In this document: positions 34,421-46,434 of the stretch, piece after piece
How the letters are laid out: each line of letters starts with the position of its first letter
How positions within the stretch are numbered: the first letter of the stretch is position 1
Assembly: GCF_030272615.1 (NCBI RefSeq)
Contig: NC_081415.1
Coordinates: 378,435,892-378,499,891, forward strand
Direction of reading: 5' to 3'
Length of the DNA stretch: 64,000 bases
Source of the DNA: Cryptomeria japonica
Lineage: Eukaryota > Streptophyta > Pinopsida > Cupressales > Cupressaceae
The notes under the pieces: model-generated
The model's input: the letters and a program-made list of their open reading frames with translations, nothing else
Databases searched by the model: none
Told to the model about the DNA's origin: nothing
Position numbers and translations under genes: made by a program

Positions 34421-35771
34421 ATTTCCTGGTGGAAGAGTTATACTACCCTGCTTATGATTCTCCTGAGACCCAAATAGTTTGTTCTATTATTGGACATGAC
34501 TCATCTAGATACAACCACATCTATTCCTATCTATGCAATCAAATTATCCCTGAAAACCTTAATTGTAATGAGAAAAGAAACCTAACTCAAAATGCTTCGT
34601 GGTATGTTATCATAGCTAATGATTTATTTAGATGAGGTTTGGACGGTACATTGCTTAGATGTCTAGAAACTAAAGAATCTAAACATGAATTATTAGAAGT
34701 CCATGAAGGTATTTGTGGATCTCATTCAAATGGTTTTACTTTAGCTTGGAAACTATTACGGGCTGGCTACTACTGGCCAGATTTGGAAAAAGATGCCATA
34801 AAATTTGCTAAGACTTGTGAGAAATTTCAGCTTCATGGAAATCTCATACATGCCCCGACAAGGGACCTCATACCATTTATAACACACTAGCCTTTTTAGC
34901 AATGGGCCTTTGATCTCATTGGTCAGATATATCTGACTTCATCCAATGGACATAAATTCATCATAACTGCCACTAAGTATTTCACCAAGTGGGTAGAGGC
35001 AGTTCCACTCATCAAAGCAACTAGTAAACAAGTCACCTTGTTTATCCTAAACTATATCATTTGCAGGTATGGGATACCTTCGTCCATCGTGACTGATAAT
35101 GGAGGACAATTCAAGAATAAAGATTTGGATGAGCTTTGTGAGAAATTAAAAATAAAGCAACACTGGTCATCAGTATATTACCCTCAAGGTAATGGACAAG
35201 CTGAGGCATCTAACAAAAACCTACAAAACCTACTGACTATCTTGCATAGAACAATGAACAAGTCTTGGAAGGATTGGCATCTACAGCTCAATCTTGCACT
35301 ATGGGCTTACAGAACAGTATCAGAACACCTATTGGGGCTACACCTTTCTCTTTGGTGTATGGGTCCGAAGCAGTATTAGCTATTGAAGTAGAAATACCAT
35401 CTTTAAGAGTTTCATTGCAAGGTCTTGTTACTGATGAATATCATAGAATATCTAGATTGCAAGAACTCAAATTGTTGGATGAGCATCAACAAGTAGCATT
35501 TGATCATCTCAAAGTGTATCAGAAGAGAATGTCCAAAGGATATAACAAGAAGGTTTGACAAAGAGAATTTCAAGTTGGTGACCTAGTTTTGAGAGAAAAT
35601 CCAAAAAATCAACAGTTTCGCGCCAATAAAGGGAAGTTTGAACCCAACTAGTTGGGTCCCTACATTGTTATTGCATCATACGGCTCTGGTGCCTATCAAC
35701 TCTCAAACTCAAAAGGAGAACAACTCCATGAATCGATTAACACCATCCACTTGAAGAAATTCTTTGCTTAG
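34421..35771 (+). pseudogene. Integrase of element T
   Basis: The zinc-binding part is EGICGSHSNG ... YYWPDLEKD ... CEKFQLHG, with one Cys changed to Phe. The core has the first Asp in QWAFDLIGQIY (near 34905), the second in VTDNGGQFKN (near 35092) and the Glu in GNGQAEASNK (near 35200). A frameshift near 35320 leads to IGATPFSLVYGSEAV, then HLKVYQKRMSKGYNKK and a C-terminal barrel region LGPYIVIASYGSGAYQL, ending at the TAG 35769-35771. All three catalytic residues remain, so damage is by frameshift and stops. There is no chromodomain. Confidence 0.9.
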
Positions 35772-37275
35772 CATTCTTTTCTCCAGCAAACATATACAGC
35801 TGAAAAAGTCTTGAAAAAAATCATAAAAATTAGAAAAAGTCCTGAAGAAATCCAAAAAAAAAAAAAAAAAAATTGCCTTGGTGAAAACCTGGTAAACAGG
35901 CACCTTGGTAAAAAAAAAAAAAAATGAATCTCTGCCAAGCAGGTGAAAACCTAGCAAACAGGCGCCTCTTGTACTCAAGTGCTCCATCTATCAACGCAAC
36001 GTTGGCATTTCCCATTTTCATGCATCGTTTGCTTTTGCTGGTACATATTTTCAGTCACTTTCGTGATGTCCTAGTTTGTTGGAACCCTCATGACTAGAAA
36101 CTGATCAACGTCCTAGTCTTAGGTTACTCGACAAAGCATATTACATATCCTAAGTAGTGTTAACCAAGTCATTTCTTTTTTGTCAGTGAAACCTGTTCGT
36201 CCACTCTGAGTCAGTCACCTGTCTCCTAACTACCAAAGAGTTTTATCACTGAGTTCACAAGCAAAACAATCACTAAACAGTTTGAGCTATGAATGAAAAT
36301 TTTCTTTGTATGTTGTCTTTTATATTGATTTTCGATTATTGTTCCTCTGAGTAACTCAAGGAAGTCTATTGTGACTAAGAGGAGCAAGGATTGGGGGCAT
36401 AATATTTTCTTTGTTTTTTGCTTGTAGGAATGATCCTGATGATCTATAAATTAGCTGGGTGTCTATGATAAGAGCCTTCACTTCAAGGTGAAATCGCCTC
36501 ACATACCTCAACTCCACTTATTTGTATGCTATAGGGAGGTCCATATCATTTCTTTGTTTGTTTTGAGGGAATTTCTTTATGATGCGATTCAGGTCACTGT
36601 GAAATTTGTCCAAGGATATGAACGAAAAAGGGTCATTGCAGACAAGATAATTAATATTGCACATTGAAAAAGAAAGGAACTCTAACCTTCCTATTGTGTT
36701 CGTTATGCTCAGTGATGAATCTTAAGTATTTTAAATCCAGTGACTAGGTTTAGGTTGCATTTCGCATATCATTTTGCATTTCATTCTACATTTTTGTGAA
36801 TTTAGAGTGATTTCGGGATGATAATAATTTCTTTATCTTCTAAAGGAGAGCTGAAAGCATCATCATTTCTTATGCTTAGTGGTCTATTTATCATTATATC
36901 TCTGATCGAGCACTTGTGTTTTGATATGTTTAGCTGCATACATAACATTTCATAAAGCTTCATACATTTCATTATTACTCATTTGCATATACAAGAAACA
37001 AAAATATACATTCATAATCATTTGTATTACATACATTTATATGGAAAAGAAATGCATACATATAGAATAAAGCATATAAGAGACATCTCATAAGAGAATC
37101 AACACAAGTATGATGAAGTCAAATCATATCTCGTATATATATAATGTCAAGTATAAGAGTACAAAATGATGTCCAATGACATATACAAACTCCCATCAGA
37201 GCAAGAATCATATAGGCTACAAAAAATGAGGGTGTCTACAAAAAAATATATTCGAGCTACACAAAAAGGGATAAT
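35772..37275. other. Spacer between pol and antisense PMD gene of element T
   Basis: Non-coding DNA between convergent genes. Two A-rich runs (about 35855-35873 and 35910-35924) are separated by related phrases, GTGAAAACCTGGTAAACAGG and GTGAAAACCTAGCAAACAGG, so a small duplication with poly(A) occurred here. Nothing else is recognised. Confidence 0.5.
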
Positions 37276-38878
37276 CTAGCTCGCACCCTCTCCCTCATCA
37301 CCTGGTGGAGGAGGAGGAGCCTGATGCCCAGGATCCTGGCGTGGTGCCCGAGCTCCCTTCAATCATGCCATATACTGCGAATAGGGTTGCACCTACTGTG
37401 CAACAGGAACTATGACACTATATGCCACCACATAATATGCTGCCCTACTGATCTGGAGAAGAACCTCCTGTTGTAGAGACTCTATCTCTTCTCTCGACTC
37501 TACTCTCAATGTTGTGATCTGACGATCACACTCGGCCCTCACCTTGACCAGCTGTCGGTCTCGCTCCACTAGCTGAGTTTGAGCCACTGTCAACTATGAC
37601 TGCAGCTCTGCAAGATGTGCTCTCATTGACCGTCCCGTGTCAACCCCCTACTCTCTTGCAGGCTCTCCACCACCATTTCCACCTATGGCTCCACTCTGCT
37701 CATCCCGCTGCTGCTGGACCTACCTTGGAGCTACTCACTCCTCCTCTCTACCACCCAACCTCATGCCTACTCTCCCAAGGGATCCACCCTCACCCCTCTG
37801 TTGTGCAATATCAGCTGGCACCCTATTGCTGCTAGCACTAGGATCACCACCAGTCTATTGTGGAGCCTTTGATCTCTATGCCTGTCCCTACCTATGGCCT
37901 TGCCTCTGGCCCTATCCCTATGCCGGTGCGAGGGAATCATCCTCCACATCCTCAATATGAGGAGCCTGCTCTCTCAGATCTATAAATCGAGGGAACGGAT
38001 GCTGCTGAAAGTAATCCCTATACTAGGGCAATACCCCTGCATCTGCTACATCCTCCAGGTAATCCCATCTCAAGTGATGTAAACCTATCAGCTCCTGCAT
38101 AGCCAAAGCATACGACAACCATGGAGACCATCCCTGCCTCTCCTTATCAGCATAACATGTGTAGGCTGTATACTCCTATGAGATCCCCTGAGGCCGGTCA
38201 TATTGCCTCATCACTCATGAAATGACAAATTGCTCCACAATAGTCTGTGATCTCCCGATCAGTGGGCGTGTCACAAAAAGGTCCCTGCGAACCCTCGGCT
38301 AGTCATCCCACAACTCCAATCCTCTGTATGGTCTCCAGACAACTACTATAAGGTTGTCGAGTTGTCATCACCAAAAATCTATCTTGCCCAGATGAGGCTG
38401 TGTGATATATCCATCATACCTATAAATGATCGGCTGCTCGAGCTCTCTACTATCATCTACAATCAGCCGACAAATGGGAAGGTGCTCCCAAGCCCACACC
38501 TATAAAATATATACACCCACGGCCATGCTCCGCCCATCTCTGTAAACAATCTCATGCATATCCCGCTACATGTGGGCCAATAAAAAAGAGCCCCAACCAA
38601 GTCTCTGAGGCGTCTCTATCAACCTCTCTAGCATCCAGCCCCATCCACTCTGGAAACCCTGCTACCCTCTATCCGACATCAAGAAGCAACCAATGAGCCC
38701 TGCTAGAACACATGCTAGGGGATACTCCTCACTATACCTGCTCATAAGTATGTCCCAAGTCATGCAACGAGTCAAAATTTCTGGGTCCCTGAATACATTC
38801 CTAAGTGCTTGTAGTCCAAGTAACAACGTGGTATCATAATCCACCTTATCCACAACAAAAGGGATATGAAGGATCTTG

Positions 38879-38883
38879 TACAC
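38879..38883 (+). other. Target-site duplication, left copy (Copia N)
   Basis: TACAC, repeated at 45577-45581, flanks the Copia N LTRs and interrupts the PMD reading frame. Confidence 0.88.
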
Positions 38884-39940
38884 TGTAGGTCCCGGGGACA
38901 ACTAAGATGGGGGGGTGGTGAATCGGTTGTCTAATAAATTCAAACCAAAATCTTATTAACCAACTTAATGCTTAATACTGGTAAGATAGTTAAATGTGCT
39001 GGTAAATAGTGTTAACAGGAAATGCTATACTGGTAAGAACTAATGCATGAAACATAAGCACAAAGTCAACCACAACACATGACACAAATATTTGTACATG
39101 GAATCCCTGTAAGGGGAAAAACCACGATGGGAAACCTTACCCACAATCAGATGATACTACTGCAAATAGTAAGTGTACAAAGAGGGGTCTGCACATGCAG
39201 AAAGGCCAACAGCCTAGAGCTCACTGCTCAAACACAAATGGGAGTCACACTGACTATAGTTGGATGGTTAAATCCAATGAGAATGTACTACACAAAATAG
39301 CATCTTCATATATTGGATTCAGTACCAGTGTAATATTGATATGCTTCTACAAAAACCTAACTTCACCTTCAAATGATGTCTTCGTGTATATCTCTGCTTG
39401 ATCTCACATATATCCTTCCTTAAATCTTTTTCACATTCCACACTTGATCTTACAAATAAGATCTTACATTTATACCATACCCTAAGACCAATTTTAGTAG
39501 GTCAGCTCTACAAGATATTACAATAAAACATTTTACAACTAATACAATATCTGATGTAATAACCAATTGAACATGTCGGCTTAATGCTTTTATAACAATA
39601 ATAAATCATCTCCATAGCGTGCCATGCTGATCTAGAAAAGATAAACCTACCGATGTAACCCTAGATAACCTAGACCTATTTGTCGGTAAAAACAAATATG
39701 CATTTAAGAATATACCAATGATATTACTTCAAGGAAAAGTGTCCACATGATGTCTTCGACATTACCAAGTGTCTTCCATGTCATTGCAGGTACCGGTGAA
39801 CATTATATCCTGTTGGTTAACCATATACCAGTGATTGTTTGAACAGTTTACTGATTGCCGGTGAATGTTGCTGGATCTCCAAAGTAGGTGTATTTAGCAG
39901 GTGTTGACATCAATGACAAAACCATACCAAAATACCAACA
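38884..39940 (-). repeat. Copia N 3' LTR
   Basis: 1057 bp. Minus-strand ends are TGTTGGTATTTTGGTATGG and GGGACCTACA. By my reading it differs from the right LTR at about 57 bases (about 5%), nearly all transitions, besides an indel in a G run. Confidence 0.93.
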
Positions 39941-40307
39941 ATCTCCCCCTTTGGCATTGATGGCAACACAAGATGGAAAAACCATCAAAGTGCCAAAATA
40001 GAAATGCCAAGTACAAAAACCAATTCTCCCCCTAGGAGTAATATGTGTTTATACAAAGATTTATTTACAATACCAATCTCTCCTCAAAAAGATAATGCAT
40101 TTTTCCATATATTTTTTCTTAATGTTTTTCCATATATCTCTCCCCCTTTGACATCAAATGCCAAAGTCACAAAAAGGTCAAGTTCATACAAAATACCAAC
40201 CAATTCAATATACCAACTACTCCCCCTGAGAAGTAGCTTCCTCATCAAATACCGGAATAAAAGATTTGTCCATTTAATTCTGCCGGTTGATGACAATCAT
40301 CAACTGT
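39941..40307 (-). other. Copia N 3' untranslated region with four polypurine tracts
   Basis: The tract next to the LTR (CTCCCCCT on plus, 39943-39950) is repeated at 40026-40033, 40140-40147 and 40220-40227. Multiple polypurine tracts are known for some plant Copia elements (Sireviruses); whether N belongs there is not shown. Confidence 0.7.
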
Positions 40308-43300
40308 CTAAGTTTCTACCGGTGGAGGTAAGACTTTGAGCTGATCTCTGAGATACTCAAAAGTTTCCTTAGGCAAAGGTTTTGTAAAAATATCTGCAAG
40401 TTGTTCTTTAGTATTCACATAAACCAGTTTTATTTCCTTTTCTTCAACTTTTTCCCTTAGAAAATTCAGTTTGATAGAAACATGTTTTGTTTTAGAATGT
40501 AATACTGGATTCTTAGATATATCAATTGCTGCAGTGTTATCACAATATATAGTAATAGGGTCCTTGCATTTTACCTTTATGTCTTTGAACATTTGCTTAA
40601 GCCAAAGTACCTGTGTAGAGTTTGTTGCTGCTGCAACATATTCTGATTCTGCTGTTGATAAAGATGTACAACTCTGTTTCTTACTTAACCAAGAAACTAA
40701 TCTCTTTCCAAGAAAGAATGCTCCTCCAGTGGTGCTCTTTCTATCATCCACATCTCCTTCCCAATTTGCATCTGTGTATGCATATAGATCAAAATTTTCA
40801 TCTTTAGGATACCATAATCCAAAATTTGATGTGCCTTGTAAGTACCCGAAAATCCTTTTTACCGTTGATTCATGATTTTCCTTGGGATTACTCTAAAATC
40901 TAGAAACTATACATACTGCATTCATAATATCAGGTCTGGTTTGTGTCAAATACAATAAACCTCCTATCATAGATTTGTATCTAGTTGGATTAACAGGTGT
41001 AGATTCATCCCTTTGAGATAATTTGTCATTTGTAGTCATAGGTTTGCTTACAGGTTTAGAGTTCTCCTTCCCAAATTTCTTGAGTAGTTCTTTCAAGTAC
41101 TTAGATTGACTCAAAAATATGCCTTTATCAGTGTATAAAATCTGCAATCCTAAAAAGAATTTTATTTCTCCAATCATAGACATTTCAAATTCATGCTGCA
41201 TTTTAAGAGAAAATTCTTTGCATAATCCATCTTCTCCTCCAAAGATTATATCATCAACAAATACTTCCATAATCAAAATGTCATCATTAGTTACTTTGTA
41301 ATATAAATTGCTATCTGCATTTCCTTTAGTAAAACCAATTTTTAAAAGATACTTATCCAATCTTGCATACCAGGCTCTTGGAGCTTGTTTTGGTCCATAC
41401 AGAGCTTTTCTTAATCTGCAAACCATATCATTGTTATCTGTCAAAGAAAATCCATCAGGTTGTTCAATATAGACTTCCTCTTCAAGATCTCCATTAAAAA
41501 ATGCACATTTAATATCCATTTGATAAACTTTGTAATCCTTGTGAGCTGCAAAGGCCAAGAATAATCTAACTGCCTCAATTCTGGCTACCGGTGCAAAGGT
41601 TTCATTGTAATCAACTCCTTCTTTCTGAGAATATCCCTTACACACTAGTCTTTCTTTATTCCTGACAACCTTACCATCTTCATTGAGTTTGTTTCTAAAT
41701 ACCCATTTGGTTCCAATTACATTTTTATTTTCAGGCCAGGGAACTAATGTCCAAGTATTATTTTTCTCAATTTGTCCTAATTCTTCTTCCATGGCTTTAA
41801 TCCAAAATTTATCTTCACATGCCTCATTGATAGATAATGGTTCAATTTGAGAAATAAGACATACTTCTTCATTTGCCAATCTTCCTCTTGTCATGGCTCC
41901 TTTAAATTTGCTTCCAATTATCTGATCTTCAGAATGATTTAGTCTTACATACCAGGGTGTCTTAGTCTGTTGTTGTTCTTCAATTACTATGGTATCCTCT
42001 GATGATACCAGAGTAACTGGATCATCATTCTGTACCGGTGGATTTATTGTTGGTTCATTTGTCATAATTTCTGTTACCGATTTAGAGTCTATATACCTTG
42101 AAGTTCCTCTGAATTGTTCATCAATCTTTACATTTGTACTCTCAACAATTTTTTGTAATCTTTTATTAAAGCATCTATAAGCTTTACTCTTAGATGAATA
42201 ACCAAGAAATATTCCTTCATCACTTCTAGGATCAAACTTGCCAATACACTCATATCTTCTAATATAACATTTACTTCCAAAAATTCTGAAATACTTAAGA
42301 GTAGGAGTATTACCAAACCATAGTTCATGAGGGGTTTTACTAGTTTCACCTTTGATGTGAACTTTGTTGAATGTATAGACAGCAGTGCTTACTGCCTCTC
42401 TCCAGTACACATGTGGTAGATTTGCTTCTAATAACATACTTCTTGCTGCATCCAAAATAGTTCTATTTTTCCTTTCAACAACTCCATTCTATTGTGGTGT
42501 CCGAGGTGCTGATAACTGTCTTTTGATTCCATTTACTTCACAGAATGTATTAAAATCTCTAGATGTGAATTCTCCTCCTTGATCTGATCTTAAAATTTTA
42601 ATTTTCTTACCGGTTTCATTTTCAACCATTGCTTTGAATAGTTTGAACTTCCCAAGTGCTTCTGATTTTTCCCTGAGAAAAGTAACCCAACACATTCTAG
42701 AATAATCATCAATAATTAGCATGAAATATCTATCACCTTGTAAGCTTTTAGTTCTAGCCGGACCACATAAATCAGTGTGAATTAAATCAAGAGCATTATT
42801 GGATTTTTTTGGAATACTTTTGAAACTAGTTCTAACTTGTTTTCCAAATTGACATTCCTTGCAAATTGTATTTTGAGGTTTCCTAATTTTAGGTAGATCT
42901 CTAACTGCCTTAGAAGTACTGATTTTTACCATGCAATCAAAATTTACATGACATAGTCTTTTATGCCATAGCCAACTTTCATCTATATGTGCAATTAAGC
43001 ATGCCTTTTCACTGTTATTCAAATGAAAGATATTACCTCTAGTTTGATTACCGGTTGCAATTTCCAAACCAGTTCTATTCATGATTTTGCATTTTCCATT
43101 TTTAAATTGTAACTGAAAACCTTTCTCAACTAATTGACCAACACTTAAAAGATTATGTTTTAATCCTTCAACATAGTAAACATTGTCAGTGTTATGTTTA
43201 CCATCAAGAGATATTGAACCCTTACCTTTGATTGAACAGGCTTTGTCATCTCCGAATCATACTAAACCTCCATTGTATTCTTGAAAGTTCAAGAATTTGC

Positions 43301-44462
43301 CTTTGTCTCCAGTCATGTGATGTGAGCATCTTGAGTCAATAATCCATTCATCCTTTGATTCAACTTTAGCTGCTAGGGCTTTTTCTACCGGTTGAGCAAT
43401 AAGTACTGGTTGATCTTCTATTATAGCAACAAAGACCCATCCGTTGTCTACTGGATCCTCATCAGAATCATTAGTCACACCTTCATTAGCAATGTAACAA
43501 GATTTATCTTTGTTTTTCTTAAATCTGTATCTCTAATATTCAGGATTAGGTTTGTATGTCCTTATAGCTTCTTCTCTTAGTCTAGCATGTCTATCAGGGC
43601 ATCTTGAAGCCATATGACCAATCTTATTGTAGTTGAAACATTTAAAGGGTGCTTTACCTTCATACTTACTTCCAATTGGACCTTTTGGCATTTTTCTTGC
43701 AACTAGTGCTTCAAGTTCTTCAAGCTCTTCATTCTCCTTCCTGGTTTCTTCAAGTTCTCTTGCATAAAAGGCTCTCCAATCTGATTTGTCAAAAGATGGA
43801 GCAGATGATGTTGATGCTTTGAAGGCCAAATCAATTTTTATAGTAGCAATAGGACCAAATTCCTCAATTTCAAAAGCTGAAATTTTTCCAATCAATCTAT
43901 CCCTAGTTACTGATGTATTAGGCATTGTTCTCAACTCATTAATAGTAGTAACCTTCATTTTATATGCCGGTGGCAAACCTCTTAAGATTTTTGAAACAAT
44001 CTCATCTTCACTCAAGGTTCCTCCACAACATTTGATACCTAAAACAATTTCATTTACTCTTTCCATAAAAGCAGAAATTCTTTCATCTTCTTCCATTTTC
44101 AGATGTTCATACCTGACTCGGAAGCTTTCAAGTTTTGCAATTTTGACTATGGAATCCCCTTCATTCAGTGTTTCCAAATGATCCCAAATAGCTTTTGTAG
44201 TAGATCTATCTGATAATCCCATGATTTGTTAATCTGATAATGTGCTCAAAAGTGCTTCTCTTGCTTTGCAATCATTTTCTTCATCTTTAGCTAAATTAAT
44301 AGGAGCAGGCTGACCAGCTACATCAGCAGTATAACCATTCTTAGTAACTTCCCAGATGTCTTTACCAATGCAATTCAGATGTGTCTCCATTTTGATTTTC
44401 CATATTCCATAGTTGGTTCCATCAAGTTTAGGACTATCCCTTCTGAAATAATTAGTAGACAT
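40308..44462 (-). pseudogene. Copia N gag-pol polyprotein with five stop codons
   Basis: A single uninterrupted frame of 1385 codons, apart from five nonsense codons (44229, 43533, 43257, 42489, 40893, low ends), starts MSTNYFRRDSPKLDGTNY. In order: gag; a zinc knuckle CFNYNKIGHMASRC near 43640; protease WIIDSRCSHHMTGD, where Arg replaces the Gly of the DSG active site; a pre-integrase region WLWHKRLCHVNF; integrase LIHTDLCGP, LRSDQGGEF and [10 protein letters not shown]; reverse transcriptase [14 protein letters not shown] with catalytic box [10 protein letters not shown]; and RNase H with CDNTAAIDISKNP and a tail ADIFTKPLPKETF. The order protease-integrase-RT-RNase H is diagnostic for Copia. 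There is no frameshift, so damage is by point mutation only. Confidence 0.95.
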
Positions 44463-44507
44463 TGGATCTCCTCAAGTTGTTAAACTTCTGTAAAAAAAGA
44501 GGACTAG

Positions 44508-44519
44508 GCTCTGATACCA
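44508..44519 (-). other. Copia N primer-binding site
   Basis: The minus strand reads TGGTATCAGAGC, complementary to the 3' end of plant initiator Met tRNA, two bases inside the 5' LTR. Confidence 0.9.
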
Positions 44520-44521
44520 AT

Positions 44522-45576
44522 TGTAGGTCCCGGGGACAACTGAGAGGGGGGGGGTGAATCAGTTGTCTAATAAATTCAAACCAAAATCTTATTAACCAAC
44601 TTAATGCTTAATACCGGTAAGACAGTTAAATGTGTCAGTAAACAGTGTTAATAGGAAATGTTGTACCGGTAAGAATTAATGCATGAAACATAAGCACAAA
44701 GTCAACCACAACACATGACACAAATATTTGTACGTGGAATCTCTGTAAGGGGAAAAACCACAGTGGGAAACCTTACCCACAATCAGATGATACTACTACA
44801 GATAGTAAGTGTACAAAGAGGGGTCTGCACATGCAAAAAGGCCAACAGCCTAGAGCTCACTGCTCAAACACAAATGGGAGTCACACTGACTACAGTCGGA
44901 TGGTTAAATCCAATGAGAATGTACTGCACAAAATAGCATCTTCATATGTTGGATTCAGTACTGGTGTAATGCTGATATGCTTCTACAAAAACCTAACTTC
45001 ACCTTCAAATGATGTCTTCATGTATATCTCTGCTTGATCTCACATATATCCTTCCTTAAATCTTTTTCGCATTCCACACTTGATCTTACAAATAAGATCT
45101 TACATTTATACCATACCCTAAGACCAATTTTAGTAGGTTGGCTCTACAAGATATTACAATAAAACATTTTACAAATAATACAATATCCGATGCAATAACC
45201 GACTGAACATGTTGGCTTAATTCTTTTATAACAATAATAAATCATCTCCATAGCGTGCCATGCTAATCTGGAAAAGATAAACCTGCCGGTGTAACCCTAG
45301 ATAACCTGGACCTATTTGCTGGTAAAAGCAAATATGCAAATAAGAATATGCCAATGATATTAATTCAAGGAAAAGTGTCCACATGATGTCTTTGACATTA
45401 CCAAGTGTCTTCCATGTCATTGCAGGTACCGGTGAACATTATATCCTTTCGGTTAACCATATACCGGTGATTGTTTGAACAGTTTACTGATTGCCGGTGA
45501 ATGTTGTTGGATCTCCAAAGTAGGTGTATTTAGCATGTGTTGACATCAATGACAAAACCATACCAAAATACCAACA
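44522..45576 (-). repeat. Copia N 5' LTR
   Basis: 1055 bp with the same ends as the left copy. On the minus strand GATTCACCCCCCCCTCTCAG lies close to its 3' end, a phrase shared with the other Copia LTRs in this window. Confidence 0.93.
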
Positions 45577-45982
45577 TACACATCCTCGGGAGTGATAGTC
45601 AACTCCCCAACTGGAAAATGAAATGTATTTTGCTCCGAATGAAAATGCTCAACCAATGCCATGAGCATTCCATAATTCACATGGATATCAAGTAATCACA
45701 ATAGATGGGTCAAGCTGCATAAATCAACATGAGCCTTCTCAACCTCAGATAAATGAAGAACTAATGCCATCATAGGTGGATATACACATCTGAAGAGCAT
45801 AGGAGGTAATTTAACCTGCAAAAACCCAACAACGATCATTAGAAAACATTCCAAATGAGCCTACAAGAGAAGTTAAACATCACGCAAATCCAAATAAGTT
45901 AAATGCAAAACCAAAATTTCATGTTTACACTTTCAAAAATGATCACTGTCTTTCAAACGACAAAACACAGTTAAGCAACATC

Positions 45983-46180
45983 TTGTACGAGTCAGGAATG
46001 GCTCTTGTACGAGAAAACAACCTCGAATGATAAACTTTTACACATAGCACAACAAAATGTTCTTTTAACAGGCCTGTCGTACGATACGAGGGTGGACCCT
46101 GTACAACAAAACTAGTAGGCTCAAACGAAAAAAGATTTTTTTCCAGTTTCTCGTACGAGACAGGATCCTATCTCACACGA
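45983..46180 (-). repeat. TCGTACGA motif array in the PMD intron of element T
   Basis: Copies or variants of the palindrome start at 45983, 46005, 46077, 46151 and 46173; close neighbours are 22 bases apart. The plus-strand phrase CTCGTACGAGACAGGAT (46150) occurs reverse-complemented in the leader near 26033-26050, so intron and leader arrays are inverted relative to each other. Confidence 0.7.
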
Positions 46181-46427
46181 TAAACTGAGACACCCAACCC
46201 AAAACCCATGAAAAACTTCAAAAAAGCATAAAAAAATTCAAAATTAGAAACATAAAGAGGCTTAAGATCCATCACTTACCGATGGCTCATAGTTTTGGGG
46301 TCAATTATGTCTTCTCTGGCACTCAAATCAATGCTGACGAGTAGGGACCACCATTTTTCTCGCAGAAGGCTTTTTGAATTTTCAAACTTGGAGGGTTGAA
46401 ATGATTTGAAAATGGCACTTTCGTCCC

Positions 46428-46434
46428 ATATATA
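46428..46434 (-). promoter_or_regulatory. TATA box of antisense PMD gene in element T
   Basis: The minus strand reads GGCTATATATGGG, 80 bases upstream of the ATG. Its counterpart in element A is at 4224-4230. Confidence 0.65.

Larger units (their letters stand above)
38884..45576 (-). mobile_element. Copia N, nested in element T
   Basis: A complete 6.7-kb minus-strand Copia: 5' LTR at the right, initiator-Met-type primer site, one long polyprotein frame, polypurine tract, 3' LTR at the left, and a TACAC target-site duplication. It lies inside the second exon of the antisense PMD gene. Confidence 0.95.
37276..46354 (-). pseudogene. Antisense PMD gene of element T, split by Copia N
   Basis: The ATG is at 46354-46352. 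Exon 1 is 25 codons (to 46280), exactly as long as in element A and alignable with it. A consensus donor GTAAGT follows (46279-46274), then a 464-base intron ending TTTTTGCAG at 45816. Exon 2 opens in phase 0 with VKLPPMLFRCVYPPMM and carries the PMD signature LVEHFHSEQNTFHFPVGEL then TITPEDVY. Copia N is inserted in that last codon; the frame resumes at 38883 (KILHIPFVVDKVDYD). Later blocks are VWAWEHLPICRLI (near 38490), TIVEQFVIS, a Gly/Arg-rich part and a coiled coil (AQTQLVERDRQLVKVRAE), ending GDEGEGAS at 37276. Exon 1 has two TGA codons and exon 2 several stops. PMD proteins act in silencing and genome maintenance in plants; this one's role is unknown. Confidence 0.8.

Noticed and set aside
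35855-35924. A-rich runs as LINE or processed-transcript tails
   Set aside because: No LINE coding sequence or flanking target-site copies; both lie within element T's 3' region.
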